This document shows positions 16,353 to 25,153 of a stretch of DNA of 64,000 nt, piece after piece. The notes below the pieces were generated by a model that was given only the letters and a program-made list of their open reading frames with translations, was not told the origin of the DNA and searched no databases. This DNA is from Planctomycetota bacterium. GTDB taxonomy: Bacteria; Planctomycetota; SZUA-567; H5-PLA8. Numbering within the stretch: position 1 is the first letter of the stretch; every line of letters begins with the position of its first letter. The stretch spans positions 405,393-469,392 of the forward strand of contig JABTUM010000002.1 in the NCBI GenBank assembly GCA_015075375.1, in the 5' to 3' direction. The position numbers and the translations under genes were made by a program.

Positions 16353-17090
16353 ATGCAGATCCGGCTTTCCTTAGAGGTTGGAAGAATCACCGACGCTTTC
16401 GTAACCGAAGTGGCGGAGATTCTGGGGCAGAAGTTGTACGGCATCTACATGTACGGGGCGTCGGTTTTTCAAGACGGCGGTCCCGTTCAGGATATCGATT
16501 GCACGGTTATCTTGAAGAGTTCGCTTATAGAAGCGGAGCACGCGAGCATCGTCAGCCTGCATAGACGATTGGGAGAACGATTTCCTCCGTTGGGTGCGGA
16601 ATTGGACGCGTATTTCATCTTGCTGGATGACGCGCGGCGGTCCGGTGCTCCGGCGCACCAGCTCGATCCGGCCGTATTCGATACCGCTTGGGCTTTGCAT
16701 TGTGCGCATGTGAGAGCCGGCCGGTTTGTCACGCTTTGGGGGCCCGAGCCCACCGACCTTTTTCCGGCTCCGACTTGGGATCGAGTGCGCTCCGATCTTG
16801 CCTATCAGCTCGAGTACATCAAAGATCACCCGCAATACCCATCCTACGGCGTGCTTAATCTGTGCCGGATTCTGTACAGCTTCCGGGAAAGGGATCCGGT
16901 CGTTTCGAAACACGCCAGCGGCCTCTGGGCAGTGCGACAATTTCCGGGCTATCGTCCACTCATCGAAGCGGCCATGCGCAGCTATGGGAAGAAGAGCGAA
17001 CGTGGAGATGACGAGCTGCTTCAGGAGGGTTTAACCGGATTTTTGAAATTCGCCGAAGATCGGATCAAGGATCTCGACCCATTGGGCTAA
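16353..17090 (+). CDS. AadA-like nucleotidyltransferase (DUF4111-type)
   Basis: Protein of 245 residues. The N-terminal nucleotidyltransferase core shows YGASVFQDGGPVQDIDC (G35-S37, catalytic D47 and D49), and the C-terminal helical half resembles the DUF4111 domain of ANT(3'')-type aminoglycoside adenylyltransferases (LNLCRILYSFRERDPVVSKHASGLWAV). It could transfer AMP to a small molecule such as an aminoglycoside, but resistance should not be assumed: many chromosomal relatives have unknown substrates. It lies inside the repeat-bounded accessory segment. The ribosome-binding site is weak. Confidence 0.8.
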   Translation: MQIRLSLEVGRITDAFVTEVAEILGQKLYGIYMYGASVFQDGGPVQDIDCTVILKSSLIEAEHASIVSLHRRLGERFPPLGAELDAYFILLDDARRSGAPAHQLDPAVFDTAWALHCAHVRAGRFVTLWGPEPTDLFPAPTWDRVRSDLAYQLEYIKDHPQYPSYGVLNLCRILYSFRERDPVVSKHASGLWAVRQFPGYRPLIEAAMRSYGKKSERGDDELLQEGLTGFLKFAEDRIKDLDPLG

Positions 17091-17273
17091 TGGACGGTCA
17101 ACATCGGCGTGACGCGCTTTACATCTGGCGGCATGATTCGGGATTCCTGACTCGGCAGGGTGGTCGTGCCCCATTCTTACGAACTGCTATGCTGGGTGAC
17201 ATCGAGTCTAAATGCGTGCATAAGCGGTCTCTGCGTTTCTTGCGTTAAACCTCACTTCAAGAAGGTACTGGGC

Positions 17274-18431
17274 ATGACGATGAGCGACCGAACGGGGAAT
17301 GCGGAGACGCGCGGGGGAGGGCTGTTTGCGGGTCCGGAGCGGCTGGAGCCGCTGGGCGTGCTGGGCCGCGGCATTCGGGCGGGGGAGCCCGAAGCGCTCA
17401 AGGTTTCGGATGCGGATCGATTGCGCGGCTGCTTGCGCGCGCTCGACGGCGCCGGGGCGCGAAGGTATCTGGAGCTGACCCATACGCTCAACGGATTCAT
17501 GGCCGCGATCGCGGGCGAGTTGTTGTTGCGGTGGCCGCTTTTTGCGCAGGACCGCTCGGGGCCGGCGGCGGCGCGGGCGGCGGCCGAGGAAGCGTTCGCA
17601 CGCTGGCAGCGCGCGGCCGGCGGTTCGGCCGCTTTGCGTGAAGACGACGGCGCGGCGCTGCGGTTCATGGAGCAACTGCTCGCGCCGGAGCGTCTGATGC
17701 CCCCCGCCGTCGAAACGTATCTCCGCCAGCAGACGGACCGGGAGCCGAATCTCGTTTCGGAATTGATGCGCGTTCCTCAAGCGAAATTCGAAGCGATCGT
17801 GGCGCATCTTGACGCCCGCGCCTTCGACGCGGCGGCTGTGGAGTTCGAGTCGTACCTGCGCGCCTGCCGGGTCCGGCACGACTTGCTGTTTCGGTACATC
17901 TGGGAGTGGGGCGTGGCGGTCCGGAAGCAGATGGGGCCGGCCGCGGCGGTCGAAGCCTTTCAGGCGGCGTTGGGCGGATGCTCTTTCTTCGAAGCGACCT
18001 GGGGCCTCTTTCACGCGCTGGATCCGGAAGCTCGCGCGGCGTTTCTCGCCGAGCATTTGCGGTCCCATTTTTCGGGCGCGGGGCGCGAGGGAGCGGTGCG
18101 CGTCGTGGAGGAATCCGACCGGTACCGGCTGATCTTCGAGCCGTGCGGGTCGGGCGGCGCCATTCGGCGCGCACTGGCCGGCACGCAAGAAGGGCAGGAT
18201 GCGTTGCTGCCCGATGCCGTGCCCGCGACGTGGGGCCGCGCGGGCGAGGTGCCCGCCTATTGCAGCCATTGCGCGTTGAACGAATTGGAGTCCATGAAGC
18301 GCTACGGCTATCCGCTTTGGGTAACGGAATTCGACCCGGATCCCGCGCAGCCCTGCGGCTGGACCGTGTTCAAAAAGCCGGCCGAGATTCCGGAGCGCTA
18401 TTTCGAGCGGCTGGGATTCAGGAAACCGTAA
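17274..18431 (+). CDS. Hypothetical protein with conserved Cys motif near the C-terminus
   Basis: Protein of 385 residues from the ATG at 17274 (another ATG at 17280); the frame is open from 17160 but the extra part lacks coding character. Ala/Arg/Leu-rich helical N-terminal two thirds. The C-terminal ~90 residues hold RYRLIFEPCGSGGAIRRA and AYCSHCALNELESMKRYGYPLWVTEFDPDPAQPCGW, where Cys residues (C in EPCGSGG, CSHC, QPCGW) look like a metal site or conserved redox cluster. Cytoplasmic. I do not recognise a named family. Confidence 0.7.
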   Translation: MTMSDRTGNAETRGGGLFAGPERLEPLGVLGRGIRAGEPEALKVSDADRLRGCLRALDGAGARRYLELTHTLNGFMAAIAGELLLRWPLFAQDRSGPAAARAAAEEAFARWQRAAGGSAALREDDGAALRFMEQLLAPERLMPPAVETYLRQQTDREPNLVSELMRVPQAKFEAIVAHLDARAFDAAAVEFESYLRACRVRHDLLFRYIWEWGVAVRKQMGPAAAVEAFQAALGGCSFFEATWGLFHALDPEARAAFLAEHLRSHFSGAGREGAVRVVEESDRYRLIFEPCGSGGAIRRALAGTQEGQDALLPDAVPATWGRAGEVPAYCSHCALNELESMKRYGYPLWVTEFDPDPAQPCGWTVFKKPAEIPERYFERLGFRKP

Positions 18432-19037
18432 GGCCAAGCAGGTCGCGCCCGCGGCAAACGGATTTTGTGCCGCCGAGTTCGCGCGGGTAGCCCATACAGG
18501 CCGAAGGCTTATGCGGGTGCTTCGGGCACAGGAGGCTGGAGGCGGCAATACTTTCGGGGTAAGCTTCCGGCATGGTTCGCGCGTACCGGAGAAGATGCCG
18601 TCGTGGGCGCCTCTTGTTCGCATGTTCACCCACACCAAGTGGGGATTTGGGTGGGCCTCCCGCGGCTGCTTAAACGAGTGCGGCAATAAGGAAGGCAGGA
18701 TTGCGTATCATCACGGATTGGAATACACTGGCGCTGAGAAAGCAGCGGACCGAGTTTCGAGATTTTTATCCAACCAGATGGTGACGGTAACGTCCTACTT
18801 CTTGAATTAATACTTGTCGCCAGGAGGCGCCTGAAGTGATCGCGTCGCGTCGAATGGGCATAGCCTTCGGGGTTACGCCCACACGACGCCTCTAACTCTA
18901 GGGATGGTATATATGCAGAGGCGCCTATGATCCTGTCGGCCTTCAATAGCAAAGCATATTCATCCGGATGTTTCGGCGCTCCGACTAATGTCCAGTCTGA
19001 GAAGAAGTTGTGGCGTTCATTGCATAGAGGCTAATAC
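18432..19037. other. Intergenic region with palindromic hairpins
   Basis: About 600 bp without a convincing gene. Two hairpins stand out: 18489-18521 (imperfect relative of the 16203 hairpin) and 18847-18889, where GCGTCG / CGACGC and TGGGC / GCCCA arms enclose a TTCG loop. The end of the region is AT-rich and leads into the TTG-started small membrane protein gene. Confidence 0.6.
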
Positions 19038-19499
19038 TTGTTCCAGATTCAGCTTCGTACTGCAGTCTTGATGAGCATGATTGCTGCCGCGCTCATCTAT
19101 ATAAACACACGACCTAAGTGGGAATTAGGAGATGTACGAGTTCACCATATGACAGCCTACAGTGGCGAAGTTTACAAACACTATGGATGGCCGCTAGCCT
19201 GTTGCACAGGAACACGAAACTTCCGCTTTGATACCATGCAGGCCCCCGCCAAAGCTGAGGTCGATCTGCTTGTCCAGGTCCAAAGAATGGATGCTGGTTT
19301 CAGTAATGATATGTCGGTCGATCATTATTTCGGCAGCCCCTGGCACTATACGTGGAATCTTGGCCAATTTGCCGTTAACGCAATAGCAATCATTATTCTT
19401 TCATTCGTCTCAGGCCTACTAGTGCAGAAACTGCTCTTGTATCCAACGTCAGCGAGAGTGCGAGATGAAAGGGAAGAGAAAGCAGGTGGCGATTCCTGA
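19038..19499 (+). CDS. Small membrane protein of the planctomycete FQLxLxT type
   Basis: Protein of 153 residues started by TTG at 19038 (no better start in frame). N-terminal FQIQLRTAVLMSMIAAALIYINTRP followed by a soluble part with HYGWPLACC, then a second membrane segment FAVNAIAIIILSFVSGLLVQKLLLYP. This arrangement (short amphipathic FxLxLRT start, TM1, 'YGWP' motif, TM2) recurs in uncharacterised planctomycete proteins; a relative is at 62057-62464 in this window. Lower GC than the average. Function unknown. Confidence 0.65.
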   Translation: MFQIQLRTAVLMSMIAAALIYINTRPKWELGDVRVHHMTAYSGEVYKHYGWPLACCTGTRNFRFDTMQAPAKAEVDLLVQVQRMDAGFSNDMSVDHYFGSPWHYTWNLGQFAVNAIAIIILSFVSGLLVQKLLLYPTSARVRDEREEKAGGDS

Positions 19500-19711
19500 A
19501 GGGCGTTGCCCTGAAGGAATCGACACCCGCGGACCAACTCCGAATGCTTGGATGACTAGCTAATGGAGCCCGGGATTTTCGCTTCACCGATCGACTCGAA
19601 ATTTCCATCTTTGCTGCGAATTGAAGTCAACGTTATGTGTCTAGAACGACACCACGCGCTAACAGCATTTCCTTCAGGCCCACCTAGGACGAATGCTCGC
19701 GGACAACGGCA

Positions 19712-20311
19712 TCACTCCGTCGGAATCTTTACCTTGACGCCAAACTTTTTCTCCCAGAAGGACAGGTATTCTGCGAGTGGCACCAAGCCCAGTTCCTTAC
19801 GGAAATCGTCAACCTTACCGGGATTTTCCAGTGGACGCACGACTTGGTCGCCATGTGCATCTCGACACGTCTGAGAACCGTAACGCTGTTTACCGCCAAG
19901 CTGCAGGGCAAGGCGATCATAAAGTAACGCATAAGGAGCAGCACTCCCCAGCTTTTTAGCTTTCACATCCTCTTCGATCGCGGGCAGCGCCGCCCGCATC
20001 ATGGGTATATGGCCACTGTGCTGTACGATCAGAAATGCCGCCGAACTGGCTTCAACTCCAAAGCGTTCAACATCGATCCAGCCAAATTCCTTTACTAATT
20101 CCAGCAAATAGGCAGTGTTGTTGGACATTACTTCGTCCGCTTCTTCGCGCCTTTTTGGATTAGGATCTTTGTAATAAGCCCTTTGGATCGCCTGATCCTC
20201 CGCATGCCACTTGGCCAATTCGTCTTGGATCTCCTTAATCTTCAACTCCGACGGTTTTGTTGTCCCCAAGGCCAGGGGCTTCTGGAGCAGTTCATCTGGA
20301 ATCGGCGTCAT
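19712..20311 (-). CDS. DUF6624-type protein
   Basis: Protein of 199 residues from the ATG at 20311 (upstream extension to 20338 possible). It shows the pattern of DUF6624 proteins: AEDQAIQRAYY, GWIDVERFGVEASSAAFLIVQHSGHIPMMRAALP, YALLYDRLALQLGGKQRYGSQT, and C-terminal VDDFRKELGLVPLAEYL. Cytoplasmic; reaction unknown. It is the last gene before repeat copy 2 and runs opposite to its neighbours. Moderately AT-rich. Confidence 0.75.
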   Translation of the reverse strand: MTPIPDELLQKPLALGTTKPSELKIKEIQDELAKWHAEDQAIQRAYYKDPNPKRREEADEVMSNNTAYLLELVKEFGWIDVERFGVEASSAAFLIVQHSGHIPMMRAALPAIEEDVKAKKLGSAAPYALLYDRLALQLGGKQRYGSQTCRDAHGDQVVRPLENPGKVDDFRKELGLVPLAEYLSFWEKKFGVKVKIPTE

Positions 20312-20511
20312 AGCGCACCTCGAGTGAGATCTTCCCATGCTTGCGTCTTACACAGTATGCGGACACAACCAGCATAACGAATATCCTGTCTTTTTCATAT
20401 TGCCGCATCTTAGATACTGTTAATCGGGTTCAATCATCGGATGCTCGGATGAGTTTTTGTTGGATGAAATAATCAGTATTAGGCAACCAACGCTGAAATT
20501 GAGAGTAAATT

Positions 20512-20916
20512 GGCTGGTGGCGGTGGCAGCCCATCCAACCGATCATTTGCGCGTCACCCCTTTGGATCTGGTGCCGTTGGCTACCCGTGCACGCTACCAT
20601 ACGACGCTCGATTAACGCAGCCGACTGCGTTCGCTTGCGCGGAACATGACGATCGGCTTTCCGCGCTGCTTGCTGCTGCTCTTGTCTCCTGCGGTTTCAT
20701 CGCGTCCCTGCGGGACGCGAATGGCTTGGGGGGGGCGCTTGGGATCCCAGCGCTGAAGCGCTGGGCTATTTTCACCGCGTCCCTGCGGGACGCGAACGGT
20801 GACGGACCGCAACCCCTTCAGGGTTGGACGGCTTTGGGGGGCGTGGTCCCAGGGTAGCGCCTGCGGCGCAACCCTAGGCTTTGGTGCTCAACCTCTTCGA
20901 GGTTGGACGGCGACGG
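20512..20916. repeat. Hairpin-rich dispersed repeat, copy 2
   Basis: Direct-orientation copy of 15764-16180, about 4.75 kb apart, differing by small substitutions and a ~12-bp length difference near its start. The hairpin set and order are the same. Both copies share the GGCTGGTGGC start and the GACGGCGACGG end. Confidence 0.85.
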
Positions 20917-20935
20917 GCAACGATACCCCCTCTCA

Positions 20936-21046
20936 CTCCCCCTTGGCAAGGGGGAGAAAGAGGCACGGCACGTGGTCACCGGGTAGCGCCTGCAGCGCTT
21001 GCTCTGGGCTTGGGTGCTCAACCTTTTCGAGGTTGGACGGCGACGG
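20936..21046. repeat. Partial third repeat copy with additional hairpin
   Basis: Starts with a perfect hairpin CTCCCCCTT-GGC-AAGGGGGAG (20936-20956). From about 20978 the sequence repeats the last ~70 bp of the 417-bp element (GGGTAGCGCCTGCAGCGC ... CTTTTCGAGGTTGGACGG), with changes that mostly keep the stems. It ends about 20 bp before the stop of the minus-strand kinase. Confidence 0.7.
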
Positions 21047-21066
21047 CTCCCTCCGTGGGAGGGGGC

Positions 21067-24000
21067 TTACTTCTTGATCGGGGCGCCGGAGTTTCCGACG
21101 GGGACGCAGAGGCGCAGGCCGAAGCCGGTTTTCTTGAGCGCTTTCGGCACGGCGTTGCGGGTTTCGGGCCGGCAGCGGTCGAAGGTGCTGACGGCGGTGC
21201 CGCCGCGGGCGGTCATGAGGTCGCCGGCCGCGGGGCCTTGGGGATCGATCGTGGCTTGCGCGTCGTAGGGCGCGTAGCGGTCCGAACAAAATTCGAGCAC
21301 GTTGCCGAAGGTGTCGTAGAGGCCCCAGGCGTTGGGCGCTTTCTGGCCGACCGGGCGGGTGCCCCAGGACAGGTTGGCCTTGAACCACGCGCGCGCATCG
21401 AGGGCTCGTTCGTTGGTGGCCTGCCAGGCGCCGGCGTCGCCGCCGAAGGCCGGGTCGCCGATGGGGATCATCCAGCCCGCGCCGCCGGCTTTGGCCGCGT
21501 ACTCCCATTGGGCTTCGGTGGGCAGCGTGACCAGGAGCTTGGTCCGTTCGGAGCATTTGACGCAGAAGGCTTCCGCTTCCTGCCCGCTGATCGAATCGGC
21601 CGGCGCCTGATCGTTGACGAAGAAGCTGGGGTTCGAGCCCATGACCTGGCGGTATTGCGCCTGGGTGACCTCGAATTTACCGAGGTAAAACGGGCGTGAA
21701 ATCAAGACCGTGCGCGCCGGTTGCTCGTCCTTCGAGACGCGTGCGGTGAGCGGATGGCCGGGCGGAGCAGGCGAGGCGGCGGTGCCCATTTGGAATCGTC
21801 CGGGCTGGATGAGGACGAGTTCCAAGGTCACGCCGCCGCCCAGATCGAGGGCCATTTCGGGCGGGGGCGCTTGGCGCGCACGCCAATCGGCCCAGGCTTG
21901 CGCGACGGCGTGGACGGCGGGCGGCGCGCCGGCTTCCTTATAGAGCGCCAGGCGCTCCTGGATCTGGAAGAGCGACGGACCGTCCAATTCGGGCAGCGCG
22001 CGCATGCGCACGAGGTCGGCGTAGGTGCGTTTTACGGCCAGCGCGGCGTTTTCTTCGGGCGTGGGCAGGACGTTGAGCGCGAAGAGCTTGTCCTGCGAAG
22101 CCGGATCGAAGTCGTCGAGGTTGACGCCGACGACCATCCCAGCTTTGTGTTTGGCGTGAAGCTTCCCGTTCGCCACGCTGTCGAAAACGTATTCCGCGCC
22201 CGGGCCGAACTTGAATTTCTGGCGTTTCGTGGTCGCCAATTCAAGGGGCTTGCCGTCGGCGAGCTTCGCGGCGCCTTGTTCCAGCGCCGCTTTGACGTCG
22301 TCGAGCCACGCGGTGGCTTCGGCTTGCGCCTGGAGGGCTTCGGCCTGCGCGGCCCATTCGGGCTTCTTCGCGGCGCTTTCGAAGACTTGCTTCGCGCGGG
22401 CCGGCGCGTTGTTCACGAATTGCGGTTCGGCCTGTGCGAAAAGGGTATCCATTGCGGGACCTGAGGCCGCGGCGGCGGCGGGCGCGGCCGCCGGCGTTTG
22501 CGCGGCGGCTTCGGCGGCGGCCAGCTGCGCCTCGAACTGCTGGCGCAGGGCGGTGAAGGCCACGTTGGGCGGCCAGGCGCTGTCGGCGGGCGGGACGGGG
22601 AAGGCGTTGAGCTTGGCGCGCGCTTCGGCGAGCGCGCCGCGTTCGATCTGCGCGGTGAATTCGGTGCGGAAGGCGTCGAAGGCTGAGCGCAGATCGGCGA
22701 TGAGCGCGGCCTGAAGCGGTTCCTGCGCGGCTTCGCTCAGGCCTTGTTCGGCGGCGAAGGCTTCCAGTTGCGCGTGCGCGGCGGCGGCGTCGAGCTTCTG
22801 GACGGCGGGGGTCCATCCGGTTCGCGCTCGAGCCAGCAGCAACGCCGGATCGGGCGCGGCGGGCTGTGCGGCAGGGGCGGGTTCGGGCGCGGCGGGTTCG
22901 GTCTTGACCACCGCGGGCAGCGCGGGCGTCTTGGCCGCGGCGGGCGCGGGCTGCTGGGCCGGCGCGGACTTGGTTCGGGATTTGGTTTCGGCGGTCTTGT
23001 TCGAGCCGCCGCCGCCGCCGAACATGAAGAAGAGCGCCAGCAGCAGGACGGCTCCGCCGGCGATGGCGCCGATGGTGACGGCCTGCGAGGAGTTTCCTTC
23101 GGCTCGGGCGGCTCGACCGACCCCGCGGTTGGCGCGATCTTCGACGGGCCGGCGCGGGCCGGTGGTGCCGGCGCCGACGCGTTTAAGGCCGCCGGTGGTG
23201 ACCGGGCGCTGGACGCTGGTGGTGGCGTAGCGCAGCGTCTTGCCGGCGTGTGCGGCCATGACCTCGTCGATTTCCGCGATCAGATCGAGCGGCGTCTGGC
23301 AGCGCTTGGCGGGATCTTTCTGCAGGAGCTTGGTCACGAGATCGGCGCATTGCCGGCTGATTTTGGGATTCTCCCGCGCGGCGTCGGGAATCGGCGCGGT
23401 GAGGTGGCGCATCACGACTTCCATGCCGGTGCCGCCGGAATACGGTCCGCGTCCGACGAGCATGTGGTAGAGCGTGCCGCCGAGGGAATAGAGGTCGGTG
23501 CGGACGTCGATGTCGGCTTTGCCTTCGGCCTGTTCGGGCGACATGTAATCGGGCGTGCCGACGGTCTGGCCGGCCTGCGTGAGGTTGGCGTTGGCGCCGG
23601 GGCCCATGGCAGGGAGCGACTGGGTGAGGCTGGCGTCGCTGGCCATTTTCTTGGCCAGGCCCAGGTCGGCGAGTTTGGTGACGCCCTGCTGGGTGACGAG
23701 AATGTTATCGGGCTTGATGTCGCGGTGCACGATCCCGGCCTTGTGGGCGCAATCGAGCGCCAGCGCGACTTGGCGGGTGATTTCCAGCGCGCGCTTTTCG
23801 TCCATGGGTCCGGCTTTGAGCAACTGGCCGACGCTGGAGCCGTCGACGAATTCCATCGCGAAGTAGTGCAGTCCGCTGCGCTCGTCGCGGCCGACCTCGA
23901 TGCCCTGGACGATATGCGGGTGGTTGAGCTTGGCCGAAGCGCGGGCTTCGCGCACGAAGCGTTCGACGAAGCGCGGATCTTTCTCGGCGAATTTGGGCGG

Positions 24001-24141
24001 CAACACCTTCAGCGCGACGAGGCGGTCCATCGAAACCTGGCGGGCTTTGAATACGGAGCCCATGCCGCCGCTGCCGAGCTTGGAGATGATTTCGAATCCG
24101 CCGATGATCTTCGGAGCGGGGGAGGTGCCGGTTTCGGCCAT
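21067..24141 (-). CDS. Ser/Thr kinase with extracytoplasmic FGE-sulfatase-like (SUMF1) domain
   Basis: Protein of 1024 residues. Kinase domain at about residues 14-280: GSGGMGSVFKA loop, VALKVL lysine, VHRDIKPDN, ADLG, TPDYMSPEQ. A basic linker follows, then one membrane segment (VTIGAIAGGAVLLLALFFMFGG) and a Pro/Ala-rich stalk. Outside the membrane: a helical module (WLDDVKAALEQGAAKLADGKPLEL ... GVNLDDFDPAS) shared with two other proteins here, then a C-terminal formylglycine-generating-enzyme-like domain (LIQPGRFQMGT, LGKFEVTQAQYRQVMG, LPTEAQWEYAAKAGG, NAWGLYDTFGNVLEFCSD, ARGGT, FGLRLCVPVG). The FGE fold may serve as a ligand-binding sensor rather than an oxidase, as in many bacterial kinase fusions; whether the active-site Cys pair is retained needs an alignment. 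ATG at 24141. Confidence 0.9.
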   Translation of the reverse strand: MAETGTSPAPKIIGGFEIISKLGSGGMGSVFKARQVSMDRLVALKVLPPKFAEKDPRFVERFVREARASAKLNHPHIVQGIEVGRDERSGLHYFAMEFVDGSSVGQLLKAGPMDEKRALEITRQVALALDCAHKAGIVHRDIKPDNILVTQQGVTKLADLGLAKKMASDASLTQSLPAMGPGANANLTQAGQTVGTPDYMSPEQAEGKADIDVRTDLYSLGGTLYHMLVGRGPYSGGTGMEVVMRHLTAPIPDAARENPKISRQCADLVTKLLQKDPAKRCQTPLDLIAEIDEVMAAHAGKTLRYATTSVQRPVTTGGLKRVGAGTTGPRRPVEDRANRGVGRAARAEGNSSQAVTIGAIAGGAVLLLALFFMFGGGGGSNKTAETKSRTKSAPAQQPAPAAAKTPALPAVVKTEPAAPEPAPAAQPAAPDPALLLARARTGWTPAVQKLDAAAAHAQLEAFAAEQGLSEAAQEPLQAALIADLRSAFDAFRTEFTAQIERGALAEARAKLNAFPVPPADSAWPPNVAFTALRQQFEAQLAAAEAAAQTPAAAPAAAAASGPAMDTLFAQAEPQFVNNAPARAKQVFESAAKKPEWAAQAEALQAQAEATAWLDDVKAALEQGAAKLADGKPLELATTKRQKFKFGPGAEYVFDSVANGKLHAKHKAGMVVGVNLDDFDPASQDKLFALNVLPTPEENAALAVKRTYADLVRMRALPELDGPSLFQIQERLALYKEAGAPPAVHAVAQAWADWRARQAPPPEMALDLGGGVTLELVLIQPGRFQMGTAASPAPPGHPLTARVSKDEQPARTVLISRPFYLGKFEVTQAQYRQVMGSNPSFFVNDQAPADSISGQEAEAFCVKCSERTKLLVTLPTEAQWEYAAKAGGAGWMIPIGDPAFGGDAGAWQATNERALDARAWFKANLSWGTRPVGQKAPNAWGLYDTFGNVLEFCSDRYAPYDAQATIDPQGPAAGDLMTARGGTAVSTFDRCRPETRNAVPKALKKTGFGLRLCVPVGNSGAPIKK

Positions 24142-24258
24142 CTGCGCGCGCCTCAGGTTTCCGCTCGCGGAAAGAGCGGTGGGTGGGTGTGGCGTGAGGT
24201 CCGAATCGAAGCGCCGCGAAGGGCGCGTGGGCGCCCTCCGCGGCGTGTGTGCATTCGT

Positions 24259-25011
24259 TTAGCGGCGGTCGCCTTCGCGCTTCTCGCCTTCGCGCTTTTC
24301 GGCTTCGCGCTTTTCGGCTTCGCGCCGTTCGGCTTCGCGCTTCTCGGCTTCGTGTTTCTCGCCTTCGCGCCTGTCGCCTTCACGTTTGTCGCCTTCACGC
24401 TTGAAGCCGCCTTCGCCGCCGACGATGCGCTTAACGGCCATGCGCTGTTCTTCGTTCAGTTCGATGATCTTGAAGACCTGGCCTTCCATGTGGCCAATTT
24501 CCAAATAGTAGTCGTTGTTCGTTTCCATCACGCGGTTGATGAAGGTCTGTACGTACTGGTTCTTGGCCGCGCCGACGACGATGGTCTGTCCGGCCAAGGC
24601 TTGGGGGTTGGCCGCGCGGTTGTCCTTCCAGACTTCCTTGACGTGCACGACCTTGAATTTGATGAAGCCTTCCTTCTTGTCGAGCACGATCCCGGCGACG
24701 CGGCCGCTGAAGCCGGCGAAGTCCGCGGGGCCTCCGGCCGGGCGCTCGCCTTTTTCGCCCATCTCGCCACGTTCTTTGTCGCCCATCTCGCCGCGCTCGC
24801 CGCGTTCTTTATCGCCCATGCCGACGCGTTCGCCCTTTTCGGCGTTTTCGGGCCGCTCGCCTTTATCGCCTTCGCGATTGCCTTCGCGTTCGCCTTCGTG
24901 GCGCACTTCGGGTTTCGCTTTCGGAATCTCCCAATCGTCCTCTTCGGCGCTCAGCCCCGATACGGCCAGTGCAACTCCGGCGAGCAGCCCCAACCCTTGC
25001 GCATACCTCAT
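24259..25011 (-). CDS. Secreted protein with Lys/Glu/Arg repeats flanking a small domain
   Basis: Protein of 250 residues: signal peptide (MRYAQGLGLLAGVALAVSGLSAE), a charged repetitive stretch rich in GER/GDKERGE units, a folded core of about 85 residues (ADFAGFSGRVAGIVLDKKEGFIKFKVVHVKEVW ... QVFKIIEL) that looks like a small beta barrel, and a C-terminal repeat tail of alternating RREAEK/REGEK units. The tail would form a long charged helix. The start has GGGAGG about 10 nt upstream. Upstream of the kinase gene by 117 nt on the same strand. Function unknown. Confidence 0.75.
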   Translation of the reverse strand: MRYAQGLGLLAGVALAVSGLSAEEDDWEIPKAKPEVRHEGEREGNREGDKGERPENAEKGERVGMGDKERGERGEMGDKERGEMGEKGERPAGGPADFAGFSGRVAGIVLDKKEGFIKFKVVHVKEVWKDNRAANPQALAGQTIVVGAAKNQYVQTFINRVMETNNDYYLEIGHMEGQVFKIIELNEEQRMAVKRIVGGEGGFKREGDKREGDRREGEKHEAEKREAERREAEKREAEKREGEKREGDRR

Positions 25012-25153
25012 CTTCCCGTCCTCCCGCTGCCTGTGATTTCTCGCGGCACCATGTGCCCTTACTGGATAGTCGTGAAACGGAGGGGGTCCGGGTGCAGAAA
25101 ACCGGCCAGTATATGAACGTTTCTAGATGAACACATAAGATATTTATTGGCAA

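Noticed and set aside
15764..21046. CRISPR array or tRNA-like elements in the palindromic stretches
   Set aside because: The palindromes differ from each other, there are no regular spacers, and the whole block is repeated as one unit.
22744..25116. Long plus-strand open frame opposite the kinase and repeat protein genes
   Set aside because: It is a shadow of two well-supported minus-strand genes; its Gly/Phe-rich translation comes from their GC-rich codons.
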